Assembly: GCA_937898825.1 (NCBI GenBank) | Contig: CALEIX010000049.1 | Coordinates: forward strand, 1-40,113 | Reading direction: 5' to 3' | From: an uncultured Elusimicrobia bacterium | GTDB taxonomy: Bacteria; Elusimicrobiota; Elusimicrobia; Elusimicrobiales; UBA9959 | DNA length: 40,113 bases | Shown here: positions 8,061 through 16,175 of the stretch, piece by piece | Layout of the letters: every line of letters begins with the position of its first letter | Position numbering within the stretch: position 1 is the stretch's first letter | The notes under the pieces: model-generated | Seen by the model: the letters and a program-made list of their open reading frames with translations, nothing else | Databases searched by the model: none | What the model was told of the DNA's origin: nothing | Position numbers and translations under genes: made by a program

Positions 8061-8462
8061 TTACAGTCCCGCCTGCGAGGGATTAAAAGGTTTGGGTAAA
8101 AGTTTTCCAACCGTAGTGCAATAGACCTTTTCCTTTTTTTCGAGTGGTTGCCAGTCCACAAAAATTATCTCGGCTTCCCTCGGGGCGAATTCTATAATGA
8201 CCTGCCTGCATGCTCCGCAGGGCCTGGCCGACTTTGCCACCACCGCCAGGGCGCGCACTTTTTTCTCTCCGTGGCTTATCGCGTTGAAAATAGCGATTCT
8301 TTCAGCGCAGCAGGAAAGACCAAAGGAGGCATTTTCCACATTGCAACCCGTGTAGATTTTACCGGATTCCATCAAAACAGCGGCTCCCACAGGATACCTT
8401 GAATAAGGGCAATATGCCTTTTTCTGGGCAATTTTGGCCGCCTGCACAAGTTTCTTTCTCAT
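8061..8462 (-). CDS. cdd: Cytidine deaminase
   Basis: 133 residues from the ATG at 8462, the usual size of tetrameric bacterial cytidine deaminase. AYCPYSRYPVGAAV is the N-terminal family motif. GCNVENASFGLSCCAER carries the zinc ligand Cys and the catalytic Glu (C-A-E), and PCGACR supplies the other two zinc cysteines. It hydrolyses cytidine and deoxycytidine to uridine and deoxyuridine in pyrimidine salvage. The frame stays open upstream: ATGs at 8522 and 8582 would add 20 or 40 residues. The first extension is strongly basic (MRKNRRKAKK) and would start 11 bases after the mtnP stop; the second would overlap mtnP. Family alignment favours 8462. It sits with mtnP and glyA in a nucleoside/one-carbon group. 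Confidence 0.9.
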   Translation of the reverse strand: MRKKLVQAAKIAQKKAYCPYSRYPVGAAVLMESGKIYTGCNVENASFGLSCCAERIAIFNAISHGEKKVRALAVVAKSARPCGACRQVIIEFAPREAEIIFVDWQPLEKKEKVYCTTVGKLLPKPFNPSQAGL

Positions 8463-8532
8463 TGACCTGTGCCAGCTTTTCCGGTTGTTGAATTTCTTTG
8501 CTTTTCTTCTGTTTTTCCTCATAAATAGAGAC

Positions 8533-9387
8533 TCATTCAAGAAAGATTTTGAGTTTGTTGTACATATTTTTCTTGATCGCACTTTTTGCCGTGAGCACCG
8601 AGGACTTTATAAAATCCGCGCAGTTCGAGGAGCATCCGGCGCCGGCTATCAACGGCACAGTTTTAAGCAGCAGTTTTTTTATATTCTCCACATTTTTCCT
8701 CAGGGTTTGAGTAACCTTTTCCTGGTCAACCTCTTCTCCTTCAAGCCAGCAGTCATAGTCGGTTACCAGTGAAACGGGAGAGTAGCAGAAACCCGCCTCC
8801 CGAGCGAGTTTCGCTTCTGTCGCCATAGTCATTCCTATTACCGAATATCCCATTTGCCTGTGGTATTTTGATTCCGCCTTTGTTGAAAACTGGGGACCCT
8901 CCATGCATACATATATCCCACCGAAATGCGATTTTATTCCGATTTTACGCGCGACCCCGAACATGATTTTTGAAATTTCTTCGCAAAAGGGCTTCGCCAT
9001 TGGAACATGCCCGACTATACCCCCGCCAAAAAAAGTTGAGGTTCTTCCTTTCGTTTCGTCCACAAACTGGTCCGGAAACACAAAATGGGTGGGCGCAAGC
9101 GATTTTTTAAGGGAGCCGACCGCACTTACTGAAATTATCTTTTTTGCTCCCAATGATTTCAATGCCCACATGTTCGCCTTCTGCGGTATTTCCGACGGCA
9201 ATAATGTGTGCCTTTTCCCGTGGCGGGGGAGAAAGGCGCATTTCACCCCCTTTATCTCGCCGAGCATTATAGCATCAGAAGGAGAACCAAAGGGAGTTTT
9301 GACTTTTACCTCCCGCTTTTTAGAAAGCTGTTCCATATCATACAATCCGCTTCCTCCGATGATTCCAATTTCAGCGATATTTTTCAT
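8533..9387 (-). CDS. mtnP: S-methyl-5'-thioadenosine phosphorylase (or related purine nucleoside phosphorylase)
   Basis: 284 residues, standard for the MTAP/PNP class II family. The phosphate-binding N-terminus IGIIGGSGLYDM, the PRHGKRHTLLPSEI segment, VCMEGPQFSTKAESK, the substrate-pocket region GMTMATEAKLAREAGF and SLVTDYDCW are all seen. These match MTA phosphorylases, which split 5'-methylthioadenosine (from polyamine synthesis) into adenine and methylthioribose 1-phosphate. It starts 15 bases after the glyA stop and runs toward cdd. Discrimination between MTA, inosine and guanosine phosphorylase cannot be made with certainty from sequence alone. Confidence 0.88.
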   Translation of the reverse strand: MKNIAEIGIIGGSGLYDMEQLSKKREVKVKTPFGSPSDAIMLGEIKGVKCAFLPRHGKRHTLLPSEIPQKANMWALKSLGAKKIISVSAVGSLKKSLAPTHFVFPDQFVDETKGRTSTFFGGGIVGHVPMAKPFCEEISKIMFGVARKIGIKSHFGGIYVCMEGPQFSTKAESKYHRQMGYSVIGMTMATEAKLAREAGFCYSPVSLVTDYDCWLEGEEVDQEKVTQTLRKNVENIKKLLLKTVPLIAGAGCSSNCADFIKSSVLTAKSAIKKNMYNKLKIFLE

Positions 9388-9402
9388 ACCGTTCTCCGTA
9401 AA

Positions 9403-10653
9403 TTAATTTTCAAAACCAGCGTACATCGGAAACCGGGCGCAAAGTTTTTTTACCTTCTCCGATATGGCCGCAAGCATAGTCTCGTTTTCTCTGGCACCTA
9501 TAGATTCGTCCATATATTCAGCAATTGTTCCCATTTCGCCCTCTTTCATTCCCCGTGTGGTAACCGCCGGAGTACCGATTCTTATGCCACTGGTTATGAG
9601 GGGCTTTTGGGGGTCGTAAGGAATTGTGTTTTTGTTCACTGTTATTCCGGCTTTATCCAGCGCTATTTCCGCCTCCTTTCCGGTTATGTTTTTGGAGCGC
9701 AGGTCTACGGAAAACATATGGCAGTCCGTGCCGCCGGAAACTATTCTGTAGCCCCTTTCCGACATAGATTTTGCAAGCGCCCGAGCGTTTTTCAAAACCT
9801 GATTCTGATACTCTTTAAATTCGGGTTTCAGCGCCTCACCGAAACAAACGGCCTTAGCAGCTATCGCGTGCATAAGCGGTCCCCCTTGATTCCCGGGAAA
9901 ATTATTGCGGTTTATGGCTTTTCTGTGTTTTTCCTTCGAAAGGATGAGCCCGCCTCTCGGACCTCTTAAAGTTTTGTGTGTGGTGGAGGTTACTGCGTCC
10001 GCAAAGGGCACGGGAGAAGGATAAATCCCCGCGGCTATGAGTCCCGCGTAATGGGCTATGTCGCACACGAGATATGCCTTGACCTGGTCGGCTATCTTCC
10101 TGAATCTTTCCCAATCAAACTTGCGCGAATAATTGGAGGCGCCGGCCATTATCAATTTGGGTTTGTTCTCAAAAGCAAGTTTTTCAACTTCGTCATAGTT
10201 TATCTGTTCGCTCTCCCTGTCCACATTCATAAAAATTATTTTGAAATACTTGCCCGAAAAGTTCAGCGGATGTCCGTGGGACAAGTGTCCGCCGTGGGAA
10301 AGGTTGAGTCCCATGACCGTGTCCCCCGGCTCGATAAAAGAAAGATAGGCGGTTATATTGGCCTGGGTGCCGGAATGAGGCTGAACATTGGCGTGTTCAG
10401 CCGCAAAAAGCTTTTTGGCTCTTTCTATCGCCAGATTTTCAGCAATGTCCACGAACTCGCAACCCCCATAATATCTCCTTCCGGGATAGCCCTCGGCGTA
10501 TTTATTGGTAAGCACCGAACCAAGCGCCTCAAGAACAGCTCTGGAAGCATAGTTTTCCGAAGCAATCAATTCCAATTTATTTTGCTGGCGGAGGACTTCC
10601 TGTCTTATTGCCTCGTAAACTTCAGGATCATATTTTTTCACTTCTTCATACAT
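9403..10653 (-). CDS. glyA: Serine hydroxymethyltransferase
   Basis: 416 residues, the normal SHMT length. It shows LIASENYAS (29-37), [15 protein letters not shown] (50-64), QPHSGTQAN (91-99), D198 in VCDIAHYAG and the PLP lysine K227 in [12 protein letters not shown]. It interconverts serine and glycine while charging tetrahydrofolate with a one-carbon unit. It is the first gene of the long minus-strand run: an extended -10 promoter lies about 70 bases upstream and a GGAGG Shine-Dalgarno seven bases before the ATG. Because serine is the substrate of the Spt-like enzyme further down the same run, co-expression could balance serine supply. That link is inference. Confidence 0.97.
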   Translation of the reverse strand: MYEEVKKYDPEVYEAIRQEVLRQQNKLELIASENYASRAVLEALGSVLTNKYAEGYPGRRYYGGCEFVDIAENLAIERAKKLFAAEHANVQPHSGTQANITAYLSFIEPGDTVMGLNLSHGGHLSHGHPLNFSGKYFKIIFMNVDRESEQINYDEVEKLAFENKPKLIMAGASNYSRKFDWERFRKIADQVKAYLVCDIAHYAGLIAAGIYPSPVPFADAVTSTTHKTLRGPRGGLILSKEKHRKAINRNNFPGNQGGPLMHAIAAKAVCFGEALKPEFKEYQNQVLKNARALAKSMSERGYRIVSGGTDCHMFSVDLRSKNITGKEAEIALDKAGITVNKNTIPYDPQKPLITSGIRIGTPAVTTRGMKEGEMGTIAEYMDESIGARENETMLAAISEKVKKLCARFPMYAGFEN

Positions 10654-10724
10654 AGCGTCCTCCTACAAACTCGGGCCTGCCGCTTTCAAAGTACCGGTTT
10701 TGCGCCTGAGATTTACTAATATGT

Positions 10725-10752
10725 ATTATACCAATTATATATATTACGCCAA
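10725..10752 (-). promoter_or_regulatory. Promoter of the glyA run (extended -10)
   Basis: On the minus strand an extended -10 box TGGTATAAT (10733 to 10725) is preceded, 16 bases upstream, by TTGGCG as a moderate -35. The predicted start near 10718 gives a leader of about 65 bases that ends with a GGAGG ribosome binding site before glyA. No riboswitch fold is visible in so short a leader. It is the only convincing promoter found upstream of the 10-kb run. Confidence 0.6.
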
Positions 10753-10847
10753 TCACACACAATAATCCAGGGTTCATTGAAAAAGTTTATTTGCAAGACA
10801 CAGGTCACAAGGTGCAAGAGCGCAAGAGCGCAAGAACACAAGTAGTA

Positions 10848-10917
10848 AGTCGGAAGTCAGGAGTCGGAAGTCACAAGGCATAGGGCATAAGGCGTAAGTT
10901 GCAGGTTGCGGGTTGCA
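10848..10917. repeat. Heptanucleotide array (10 degenerate units)
   Basis: The stretch divides exactly into ten 7-mers in one register: AGTCGGA, AGTCAGG, AGTCGGA, AGTCACA; then AGGCATA, GGGCATA, AGGCGTA; then AGTTGCA, GGTTGCG, GGTTGCA. Each unit resembles its neighbour, and the consensus drifts from AGTCRGR through RGGCRTA to RGTTGCR. This looks like the short tandemly repeated repetitive (STRR) sequences known from filamentous cyanobacteria. The first words recur on the opposite strand at 39948-39982. Confidence 0.8.
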
Positions 10918-11006
10918 AGAGCTAAATAAACGCAATAAACTCAACTTCGGCAGTGTATCCCTGAACCTTGAACCTTGAACGCCCTATCCGCGTGAACGCA
11001 GGGCGG

Positions 11007-12224
11007 TCAGGACGGGGCATTTGCGGCTGGTTTTTCTTCAATCTTTGCCTCCTCCACGTATCTGGCAAAGTACAGAACGCTCACAACTCCGAAAATGAAG
11101 GCTATAATAAAATTCATGCGCGGGGCGATTCCCCATATAATCCCCCCGCCAAAGGCCGCGCAGGCGACAATCACATCCCGAAGGAAATAATAGGTCCCGT
11201 ATGTCATGGCTCTTTGCTCTTCGGAGGAAAGGTCTAAAATCATCGCCTTCCTCGTTGGTTCCCCGAATTCCTTCAAGCCGCGTATTACAAAAGATAGAAC
11301 CAATCCCCAAAAACTTTCAAAAAACAGAAGAGAAAGGGGAAAAAGAGAAAAGAAAATAAAAGTTGTTGTGACGAATTTCTTCTTCGTTTTGCTCTTTTCA
11401 ACCAGATATGCAACCGGCACATACACAAGCATGGCGGTTACCATTTCTATCGCACTCAAAAAACCAAACTGGACGGCGGATATTTTCAGATGCTTCATGC
11501 ACCATATAACCACGAAAGCATAAGGTATTTGTTCGCAAAACCTGACCAGAATATCCGCTATCAGGAGCCTTTTGAGCCGCGGATTTATCAATGTGAAAAT
11601 TCGGGAAAAAGCGAAGGTTTGCCTGCTCTTTTTTGCGGAGGGCTCGTCTATCAAGTATTTCTGGGCAAACATTGAAATTATAGACAGAATAAAAGCGATT
11701 GAAAAGGCTATCCGCACCCCACTTATTTCCCCCCACGCCCCTATGCAAAAACCACCAATGACGGGTCCCAGCGCTTTTGGCACCCTTCTTGAAATAGAAT
11801 GCATAGAGACCCCCATAGTCCTTTTGTGAAACGGCAAAATTTTACTTATAGCGCTCATTATGGCCGGCATGGAGGTTGAAGACCATGAAATAAAAAGCAC
11901 CGCTCCCGCCAACGCCGTCTGCCAGTAAGGAAACAATATTATCAGGAGGTACCCGACTGAGGCGAAAACATTGAAGAGAATCAGGGATTTTTTATAGCCT
12001 ATTCTGTCGCTTAAATATCCGCCCGGCACGGAGTACAGGGCGCCTAAAAGGTTGTCCATCGCGTTCAGAAGACCAATGACAATAGCGCTTCCCCCCAAAG
12101 CCATTATATATATGGGAAGAAATCTTTCCCCTATTCTTTCCCCCATTTCAAGCAAAATGGCGGCAGTTAAGATGGCCGCTATGTTTTTCTTGAGAGTCAA
12201 AAAGTCTGCAATTTTTTTAAGCAT
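11007..12224 (-). CDS. Major facilitator superfamily transporter, substrate unknown
   Basis: 405 residues with about 11-12 hydrophobic segments spanning the protein. The loop after the second helix, GGYLSDRIGYKKSL (about 68-81), matches the MFS signature G-x-L-x-D-R-x-G-x-K/R. Residues RRVPKALGPVIGGFCIG (about 145-161) form the motif typical of helix 5 in drug/proton antiporter-like members, and an RGLKEFGEPTRKA segment is conserved in one MFS branch. A cytoplasmic loop with YLIDEPSAKKSRQ lies near the middle, as expected. It lies 19 bases downstream... in coordinates just below ccdA, in the same direction, so it may share that transcript. No Shine-Dalgarno is evident. The substrate cannot be inferred; an efflux role is possible. 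Confidence 0.85.
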   Translation of the reverse strand: MLKKIADFLTLKKNIAAILTAAILLEMGERIGERFLPIYIMALGGSAIVIGLLNAMDNLLGALYSVPGGYLSDRIGYKKSLILFNVFASVGYLLIILFPYWQTALAGAVLFISWSSTSMPAIMSAISKILPFHKRTMGVSMHSISRRVPKALGPVIGGFCIGAWGEISGVRIAFSIAFILSIISMFAQKYLIDEPSAKKSRQTFAFSRIFTLINPRLKRLLIADILVRFCEQIPYAFVVIWCMKHLKISAVQFGFLSAIEMVTAMLVYVPVAYLVEKSKTKKKFVTTTFIFFSLFPLSLLFFESFWGLVLSFVIRGLKEFGEPTRKAMILDLSSEEQRAMTYGTYYFLRDVIVACAAFGGGIIWGIAPRMNFIIAFIFGVVSVLYFARYVEEAKIEEKPAANAPS

Positions 12225-12243
12225 ATGACCAACCGCAAAGCTT

Positions 12244-12921
12244 TTAAATAATAATCATCAGTTTGTCAAAAAACAAGACTATGCCGAGGAGGCAAAGAAT
12301 TATGCCAGCTCCTCTTTCTATGTAAACAAGAATTTTCCGGTTTCTGGACGCCCAGGCAATAAATTCTCCCGTCACAAGAGACGCCAGTAAAAGCGGCAAG
12401 GCTATGCCCATGGAATAGACAAAGAGAATGGAAATCCCTTCCCACACCCGGGAAGAATTTGCCGCAAGCACAAGGGCTCCTGCCAGGAACGGCCCTATGC
12501 ATGGCGACCAACCCAGGCCAAAACCCAAACCTATTAAAAAAGAACCGGCATATCCTCCCCGGCGCTTTACTTTCAGGCGTTTTTCATAATACATAAACCT
12601 GAATTTCAAAATTTGGGCTGTGTGAAGTCCCATCAGGAAAATCAAAACACCCATTACCCTCAGCAAAATGGTTTTATACTCCACCAGGATGTTTCCGAGG
12701 CTGGAAGCTGCGGCTCCCATCAGCGAAAAGACAAGGGAAAATCCAAGTATAAAAAAGGAAGAGCTTATTAACAACCCCCTGTTTATCCCCTTCCGGGAGG
12801 TCTCAGTTAGTTCTCCCGCCGTTTGCCCGCCAATCCATGAAAGATAGGCTGGAAGAATGGGTAAAATGCATGGACTGAAAAAAGAAACTAATCCGGCCGT
12901 GAAAGCGGAAAGATAAATCAT
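12244..12921 (-). CDS. ccdA: CcdA-type thiol-disulfide transmembrane protein
   Basis: 225 residues with six predicted helices, the size of CcdA or the DsbD transmembrane domain. The two redox cysteines sit in the expected proline-flanked contexts: C18 in FFSPCILPILPAYLSWIGG and C141 in GWSPCIGPFLAGAL. The family passes electrons from cytoplasmic thioredoxin across the inner membrane to periplasmic thiol carriers used in cytochrome c maturation or disulfide repair. No thioredoxin-like partner (ResA/CcmG) is adjacent. Its ATG overlaps the kdsC-like stop by four bases, so the two are co-translated. Only the functional pairing with kdsC is unexplained. Confidence 0.9.
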   Translation of the reverse strand: MIYLSAFTAGLVSFFSPCILPILPAYLSWIGGQTAGELTETSRKGINRGLLISSSFFILGFSLVFSLMGAAASSLGNILVEYKTILLRVMGVLIFLMGLHTAQILKFRFMYYEKRLKVKRRGGYAGSFLIGLGFGLGWSPCIGPFLAGALVLAANSSRVWEGISILFVYSMGIALPLLLASLVTGEFIAWASRNRKILVYIERGAGIILCLLGIVLFFDKLMIII

Positions 12922-13529
12922 CTCCTACCTGAACGGTTTTTTGAGTAGGACACAACTTTCAAAACATTTTTTTCCGCTTTCGGCCAGCAGGCTGCGCCGG
13001 CGTATTCCATAACGCGCCGCCAGTATCCCTGGCTTTTCAGCAATAAATCGCAAACCTCTCTCACCGCGCCGTTGCCCCCCTCTTTTTCGGTGACAAAATG
13101 TGATATCCTCTTAACCTCTTTCAAAGCATTCCGCGGCGCGCAGGCAAGTCCCACGCGTTTCAGTATAGGCACGTCGGTCAGGTCGTCCCCGATGTAAGCC
13201 GCCTCTTCCGGCCTAATTTTCAGGTCCTTAAGAATTTCATCAAAGGGTCCCGTTTTTGACAGAAAACCCTGGTAAACATAGCTCATAAGCATTGTTCTTG
13301 CCCTGTCCTCGGTGCTCAAAGACTCCCTGCCGGTGATTATGCCCGTCCTTATTCCGAAAATGGGCAACAACCGAAGACCTATCCCGTCCAGCGCGCTGAA
13401 TGCCTTGCACTCGTATACCCTGCCGTCCCTGTTCGGAAAGAAATACATTTTGCCGTCGGTCAAAACCCCGTCCACATCCATCAAAAGAGCCTTGATTTTC
13501 GCCGCTCTTTCAAAAATCCTTTTTTTCAT
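12918..13529 (-). CDS. kdsC: KdsC-like HAD phosphatase (KDO 8-phosphate phosphatase family)
   Basis: 203 residues. The HAD nucleophile motif is D18-V-D20 in LMDVDGVLTDGKMYF, the second motif is in GIITGRES, and the final acidic motif is YIGDDLTDVPILKRVG followed by ACAPRNA. This order and the short capless form match KdsC, which releases phosphate from 3-deoxy-D-manno-octulosonate 8-phosphate in LPS inner-core synthesis. The last 35 residues (GYWRRVMEYAG onwards) extend past the usual end and are basic. A TATAAT box lies seven bases before the ATG with no room for a ribosome binding site, so the message may be leaderless. A related YrbI-family or sialic-acid 9-phosphate phosphatase is an alternative. 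Confidence 0.85.
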   Translation of the reverse strand: MKKRIFERAAKIKALLMDVDGVLTDGKMYFFPNRDGRVYECKAFSALDGIGLRLLPIFGIRTGIITGRESLSTEDRARTMLMSYVYQGFLSKTGPFDEILKDLKIRPEEAAYIGDDLTDVPILKRVGLACAPRNALKEVKRISHFVTEKEGGNGAVREVCDLLLKSQGYWRRVMEYAGAACWPKAEKNVLKVVSYSKNRSGRR

Positions 13530-13587
13530 AAACTAAATTATACAAAATAAACTTTCCTCCCTTTTAATTAACTTTTCCGAACCGGTA

Positions 13588-15402
13588 CTATTTATAAAAC
13601 CTGCCTGCTTCCTTCTGAAATTCAAGAAGAAACTTTATGTTGTCTTTGACAATCTGCCTGCTGGTTATTTCCGAATAGTCATCGGTCCTGTAAGCTTTTA
13701 TCCGCACCAGACGGTGGGAAGACAGAGGAATCCTGAGGGTTATATCCCGCTTTACGATGCCGGCCGTGTCCCACGAGAAAACAGGCTCAAAACTTTTTTC
13801 ATAATTTTTAAAAAGGTCGTAGCCGTTCGAGTAATCGGAGGGCTCATTTTTCACGTTCAGCACACCCAACAAAGTAGGAACAATATCCATATGATTTGTG
13901 AACTTCCTGTAAACCCGGTGGCGTTTCCACGGAACATAGACAATCAGAGGAACCCTGACCTCTTCCTCGCAATACCCGTGATTATGGCCGCGATAGCCTT
14001 TTTCAAAAAAGGCTTCGCCATGGTCGCCGCTTATAAAGACCAGAGTGTTGTTTGCTTCATTTTTAAGGGCGTCAAGGATTTTTCCCACAAGATAATCATT
14101 GTAGTAAACCGCATTTTTATACTTATTGAAAACCGGCACAATCTCTTCTTTTGTCTGGGCGAGATAACTTATGAAATGCGCTGGCTTGAATTTTTCAAAC
14201 TCCGGGGGATAATCATAACTTCCATGGGGTCCGTCAAAGAATATAAATCCGAAAAAAGGTTTTTCTCCTTTCCGTCCTTTCAAATATTCTATTAACTTCA
14301 AAGCTGTTTTCTCGTCCTTTTCATGCTTTATGTCTGTCGGCGGTTCGTCGTAAATATCCTTACGCGGCACATTCACAAAACAGGTCCGGTCAAATTCGGG
14401 ATAAGTGAGCCGGGCGGCGGCAAAGATTTTAAACTCATAACCCAGAGAGGCAAGCACGTCCATTATAACCGGAGAACGCCCTTCCTTCAATACAGGAAAC
14501 CAGTAATTGCCGTATATCCCGTAAAACAGCGAAAACACGCCGAAACGCGAGCAATTACCTCCGCTGTAATGGTTTAAAAAAACCTGGCTCTTTTTGGAAA
14601 ATTCATATATATTAACTGCGACTTCCGGGTTCATCATATCATAGCGGAAAGAGTCAATCAATATGATGAGAATATTGGGCAGATTGCCGTTCGGAGAAAC
14701 CGATATCTTCTTCAAAGGATAATTCAGGAGCGAACGTTTTTTGTCTATTTTCACTTTCATCTCCGTTCTCGGTTTGATTTTAAGATATTTCTCGGCAAAA
14801 TGGCGCATTGTAAAGGGTTGATAGAGAAAAAGGTGGACTGAGTTTCTGGAGATGAAAGGAATTTGCTTCAAATCACTCCACGCGTAAGCGGCTTTGTCCA
14901 CTACGACGAAAAAAAGCGCCGCCGCGGTCAGGAATTTGTAGTTTACCCGAAACTTTCTCTCGGTTTTCGAAGACAGCGAAAATTTAATCAAAAGCCATTC
15001 AGTCAGAAAAACAGTCAGAAAAATGCCGACGGCGGTCAGTTTCATCCCCCACCCCTCATCTATTGCCTGCAGTCCCCCTTTGGTAAAGACCAGATTCAGC
15101 ACCATTGAATTCATATGAAATTTGAAAAGGTGATAAAGAATGGCATCAAGGACAAGCAAAAACTGAAAAAAAGAGTATAGCACAAAAACAAAATACCTGC
15201 CCGCCCGCGCAAAGAAGAACGGCAAAGAAAGCACAAGCCAAATCGCGCTCAGCATTATTGTGTTTGAAATGAGGGATATGCTGGTAAAAAAAATTTCACC
15301 GGGGCCAAAGTTCGCATACTTAAAGCAAAACGCGCTTATGAGAAGAGACACCGCGAAATTGCCCAGAATAAAGAATTTATAATCAACATGCTTTGCCTTC
15401 AT
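13588..15402 (-). CDS. YejM/PbgA-like membrane-anchored sulfatase-fold protein
   Basis: 604 residues. Five hydrophobic helices in the first 170 residues are followed by a linker and an alkaline-phosphatase/sulfatase-fold domain from about 240. The N-terminal layout and the stretch NHYSGGNCSRFGVFSLFYGIYGNYWF resemble the DUF3413/YejM family. E. coli YejM (PbgA, LapC) senses lipid A and controls LPS synthesis. Unlike E. coli YejM, the metal-site motifs look intact here: D250 in LIIDSFR-type context, FISGDHGEAFF and a following HNHG. The nucleophile position reads N283-C284-S285-R286. It is divergent from a GT2/GT39 pair with a 41-bp shared gap. Other possibilities are a phosphoethanolamine or phosphoglycerol transferase. 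Confidence 0.75.
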   Translation of the reverse strand: MKAKHVDYKFFILGNFAVSLLISAFCFKYANFGPGEIFFTSISLISNTIMLSAIWLVLSLPFFFARAGRYFVFVLYSFFQFLLVLDAILYHLFKFHMNSMVLNLVFTKGGLQAIDEGWGMKLTAVGIFLTVFLTEWLLIKFSLSSKTERKFRVNYKFLTAAALFFVVVDKAAYAWSDLKQIPFISRNSVHLFLYQPFTMRHFAEKYLKIKPRTEMKVKIDKKRSLLNYPLKKISVSPNGNLPNILIILIDSFRYDMMNPEVAVNIYEFSKKSQVFLNHYSGGNCSRFGVFSLFYGIYGNYWFPVLKEGRSPVIMDVLASLGYEFKIFAAARLTYPEFDRTCFVNVPRKDIYDEPPTDIKHEKDEKTALKLIEYLKGRKGEKPFFGFIFFDGPHGSYDYPPEFEKFKPAHFISYLAQTKEEIVPVFNKYKNAVYYNDYLVGKILDALKNEANNTLVFISGDHGEAFFEKGYRGHNHGYCEEEVRVPLIVYVPWKRHRVYRKFTNHMDIVPTLLGVLNVKNEPSDYSNGYDLFKNYEKSFEPVFSWDTAGIVKRDITLRIPLSSHRLVRIKAYRTDDYSEITSRQIVKDNIKFLLEFQKEAGRFYK

Positions 15403-15428
15403 TAGTAAAATATTATCTTATCAAAAAT

Positions 15429-15436
15429 GGTAAAAT
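15429..15436 (+). promoter_or_regulatory. Extended -10 promoter of the GT2 gene, apparently leaderless
   Basis: TGG-TAAAAT is an extended -10 ending seven bases before the ATG at 15444, so transcription would begin at or next to the start codon. No Shine-Dalgarno fits in that space. The 41-bp gap is shared with the divergent YejM-like gene. Confidence 0.5.
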
Positions 15437-15443
15437 TACACAC

Positions 15444-16175
15444 ATGAAAACAATAATTGTCCTGCCCGCTTATAACGCGGGAAAGACTCTCGAAAAAACC
15501 ATAAACGATATTCCGGAAAATTTAAGAAAAAGCGCCCTGCTTGTGGACGACGCTTCCAGCGACAATACCGCTGAAACATCCGAAAAACTTGGCATCACAA
15601 CAATAAGGCACAAAAAAAACATGGGCTACGGGGCGAATCAAAAAACCTGTTATAAACATGCCCTTGAAAGCGGGGCCGATATTGTAGTCATGCTTCATCC
15701 GGATTACCAGTACAACCCAAAAATCATTCCTTACCTGATCGGCTTTATTGAAAGCGGAATCTGCGATGTCATGCTGGCCAACAGAATCAGAACCAGAAAA
15801 GAAGCGCTGGCGGGAGGCATGCCCGTCTACAAATACATTTCAAACAGATTTTTGACTTTCGTAGAGAACCTTGTCACGGGCGAGAATCTGGGAGAGTGGC
15901 ACAGCGGAATGAGAGCATATTCCAGACAGGTCCTGGAGACTATTCCGTGGCGGAAAAATTCGGACGATTTTGTTTTCGACACTCAATTCCTGGTTCAATG
16001 CGTAAATGCCGGTTTCAGGATAGGAGACGTTCCCGTGAATACGAAATACTTTGCGGAAGCTTCCTCAATAAATTTCAGCCGGAGTCTGAAATACGGTTTT
16101 GCCTCTTTATACATTCTCTTAAGATATATTCTCCATAAAAACCATATTTTAAATTGCCCACTATTTTCGAGATGA
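15444..16175 (+). CDS. Family 2 glycosyltransferase (DPM1-like, polyprenyl-phosphate sugar synthase)
   Basis: 243 residues from the ATG at 15444. The frame is open to 15393, but the conserved N-terminus KTIIVLPAYNAGKTLEKTI begins here. The GT-A nucleotide-binding core is complete: VDDASSDNT, NMGYGANQKT, and a DxD-like HPDYQ. Later come GEWHSGMRAYSR and the C-terminal helices. There are no C-terminal membrane helices of the ArnC/GtrB type, so it resembles soluble dolichol-phosphate mannose synthase. It would load a sugar from a nucleotide donor onto a polyprenyl phosphate. The next gene, which overlaps it as ATGA, is a GT39 enzyme that uses such lipid-linked sugars. Confidence 0.88.
   Translation: MKTIIVLPAYNAGKTLEKTINDIPENLRKSALLVDDASSDNTAETSEKLGITTIRHKKNMGYGANQKTCYKHALESGADIVVMLHPDYQYNPKIIPYLIGFIESGICDVMLANRIRTRKEALAGGMPVYKYISNRFLTFVENLVTGENLGEWHSGMRAYSRQVLETIPWRKNSDDFVFDTQFLVQCVNAGFRIGDVPVNTKYFAEASSINFSRSLKYGFASLYILLRYILHKNHILNCPLFSR

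Larger units (their letters stand above)
10654..11006. other. 353-bp non-coding gap: promoter plus simple repeats
   Basis: Between glyA and the MFS gene. The first 100 bases hold the glyA promoter and leader. From about 10800 the sequence is made of short-period repeats: GCAAGAGC-type 8-mers (about 10815-10840), a ten-unit heptamer array (10848-10917) and TGAACCT heptamers (10962-10981). The phrase ATAAACGCAATAAACTCAA (about 10925-10944) resembles the 25-bp tandem unit at 19321. No ORF or RNA gene is recognised. Confidence 0.75.

Noticed and set aside
10654-10720. Glycine or SAM-type riboswitch in the glyA leader
   Set aside because: The predicted leader is only about 65 bases and shows no conserved aptamer core.
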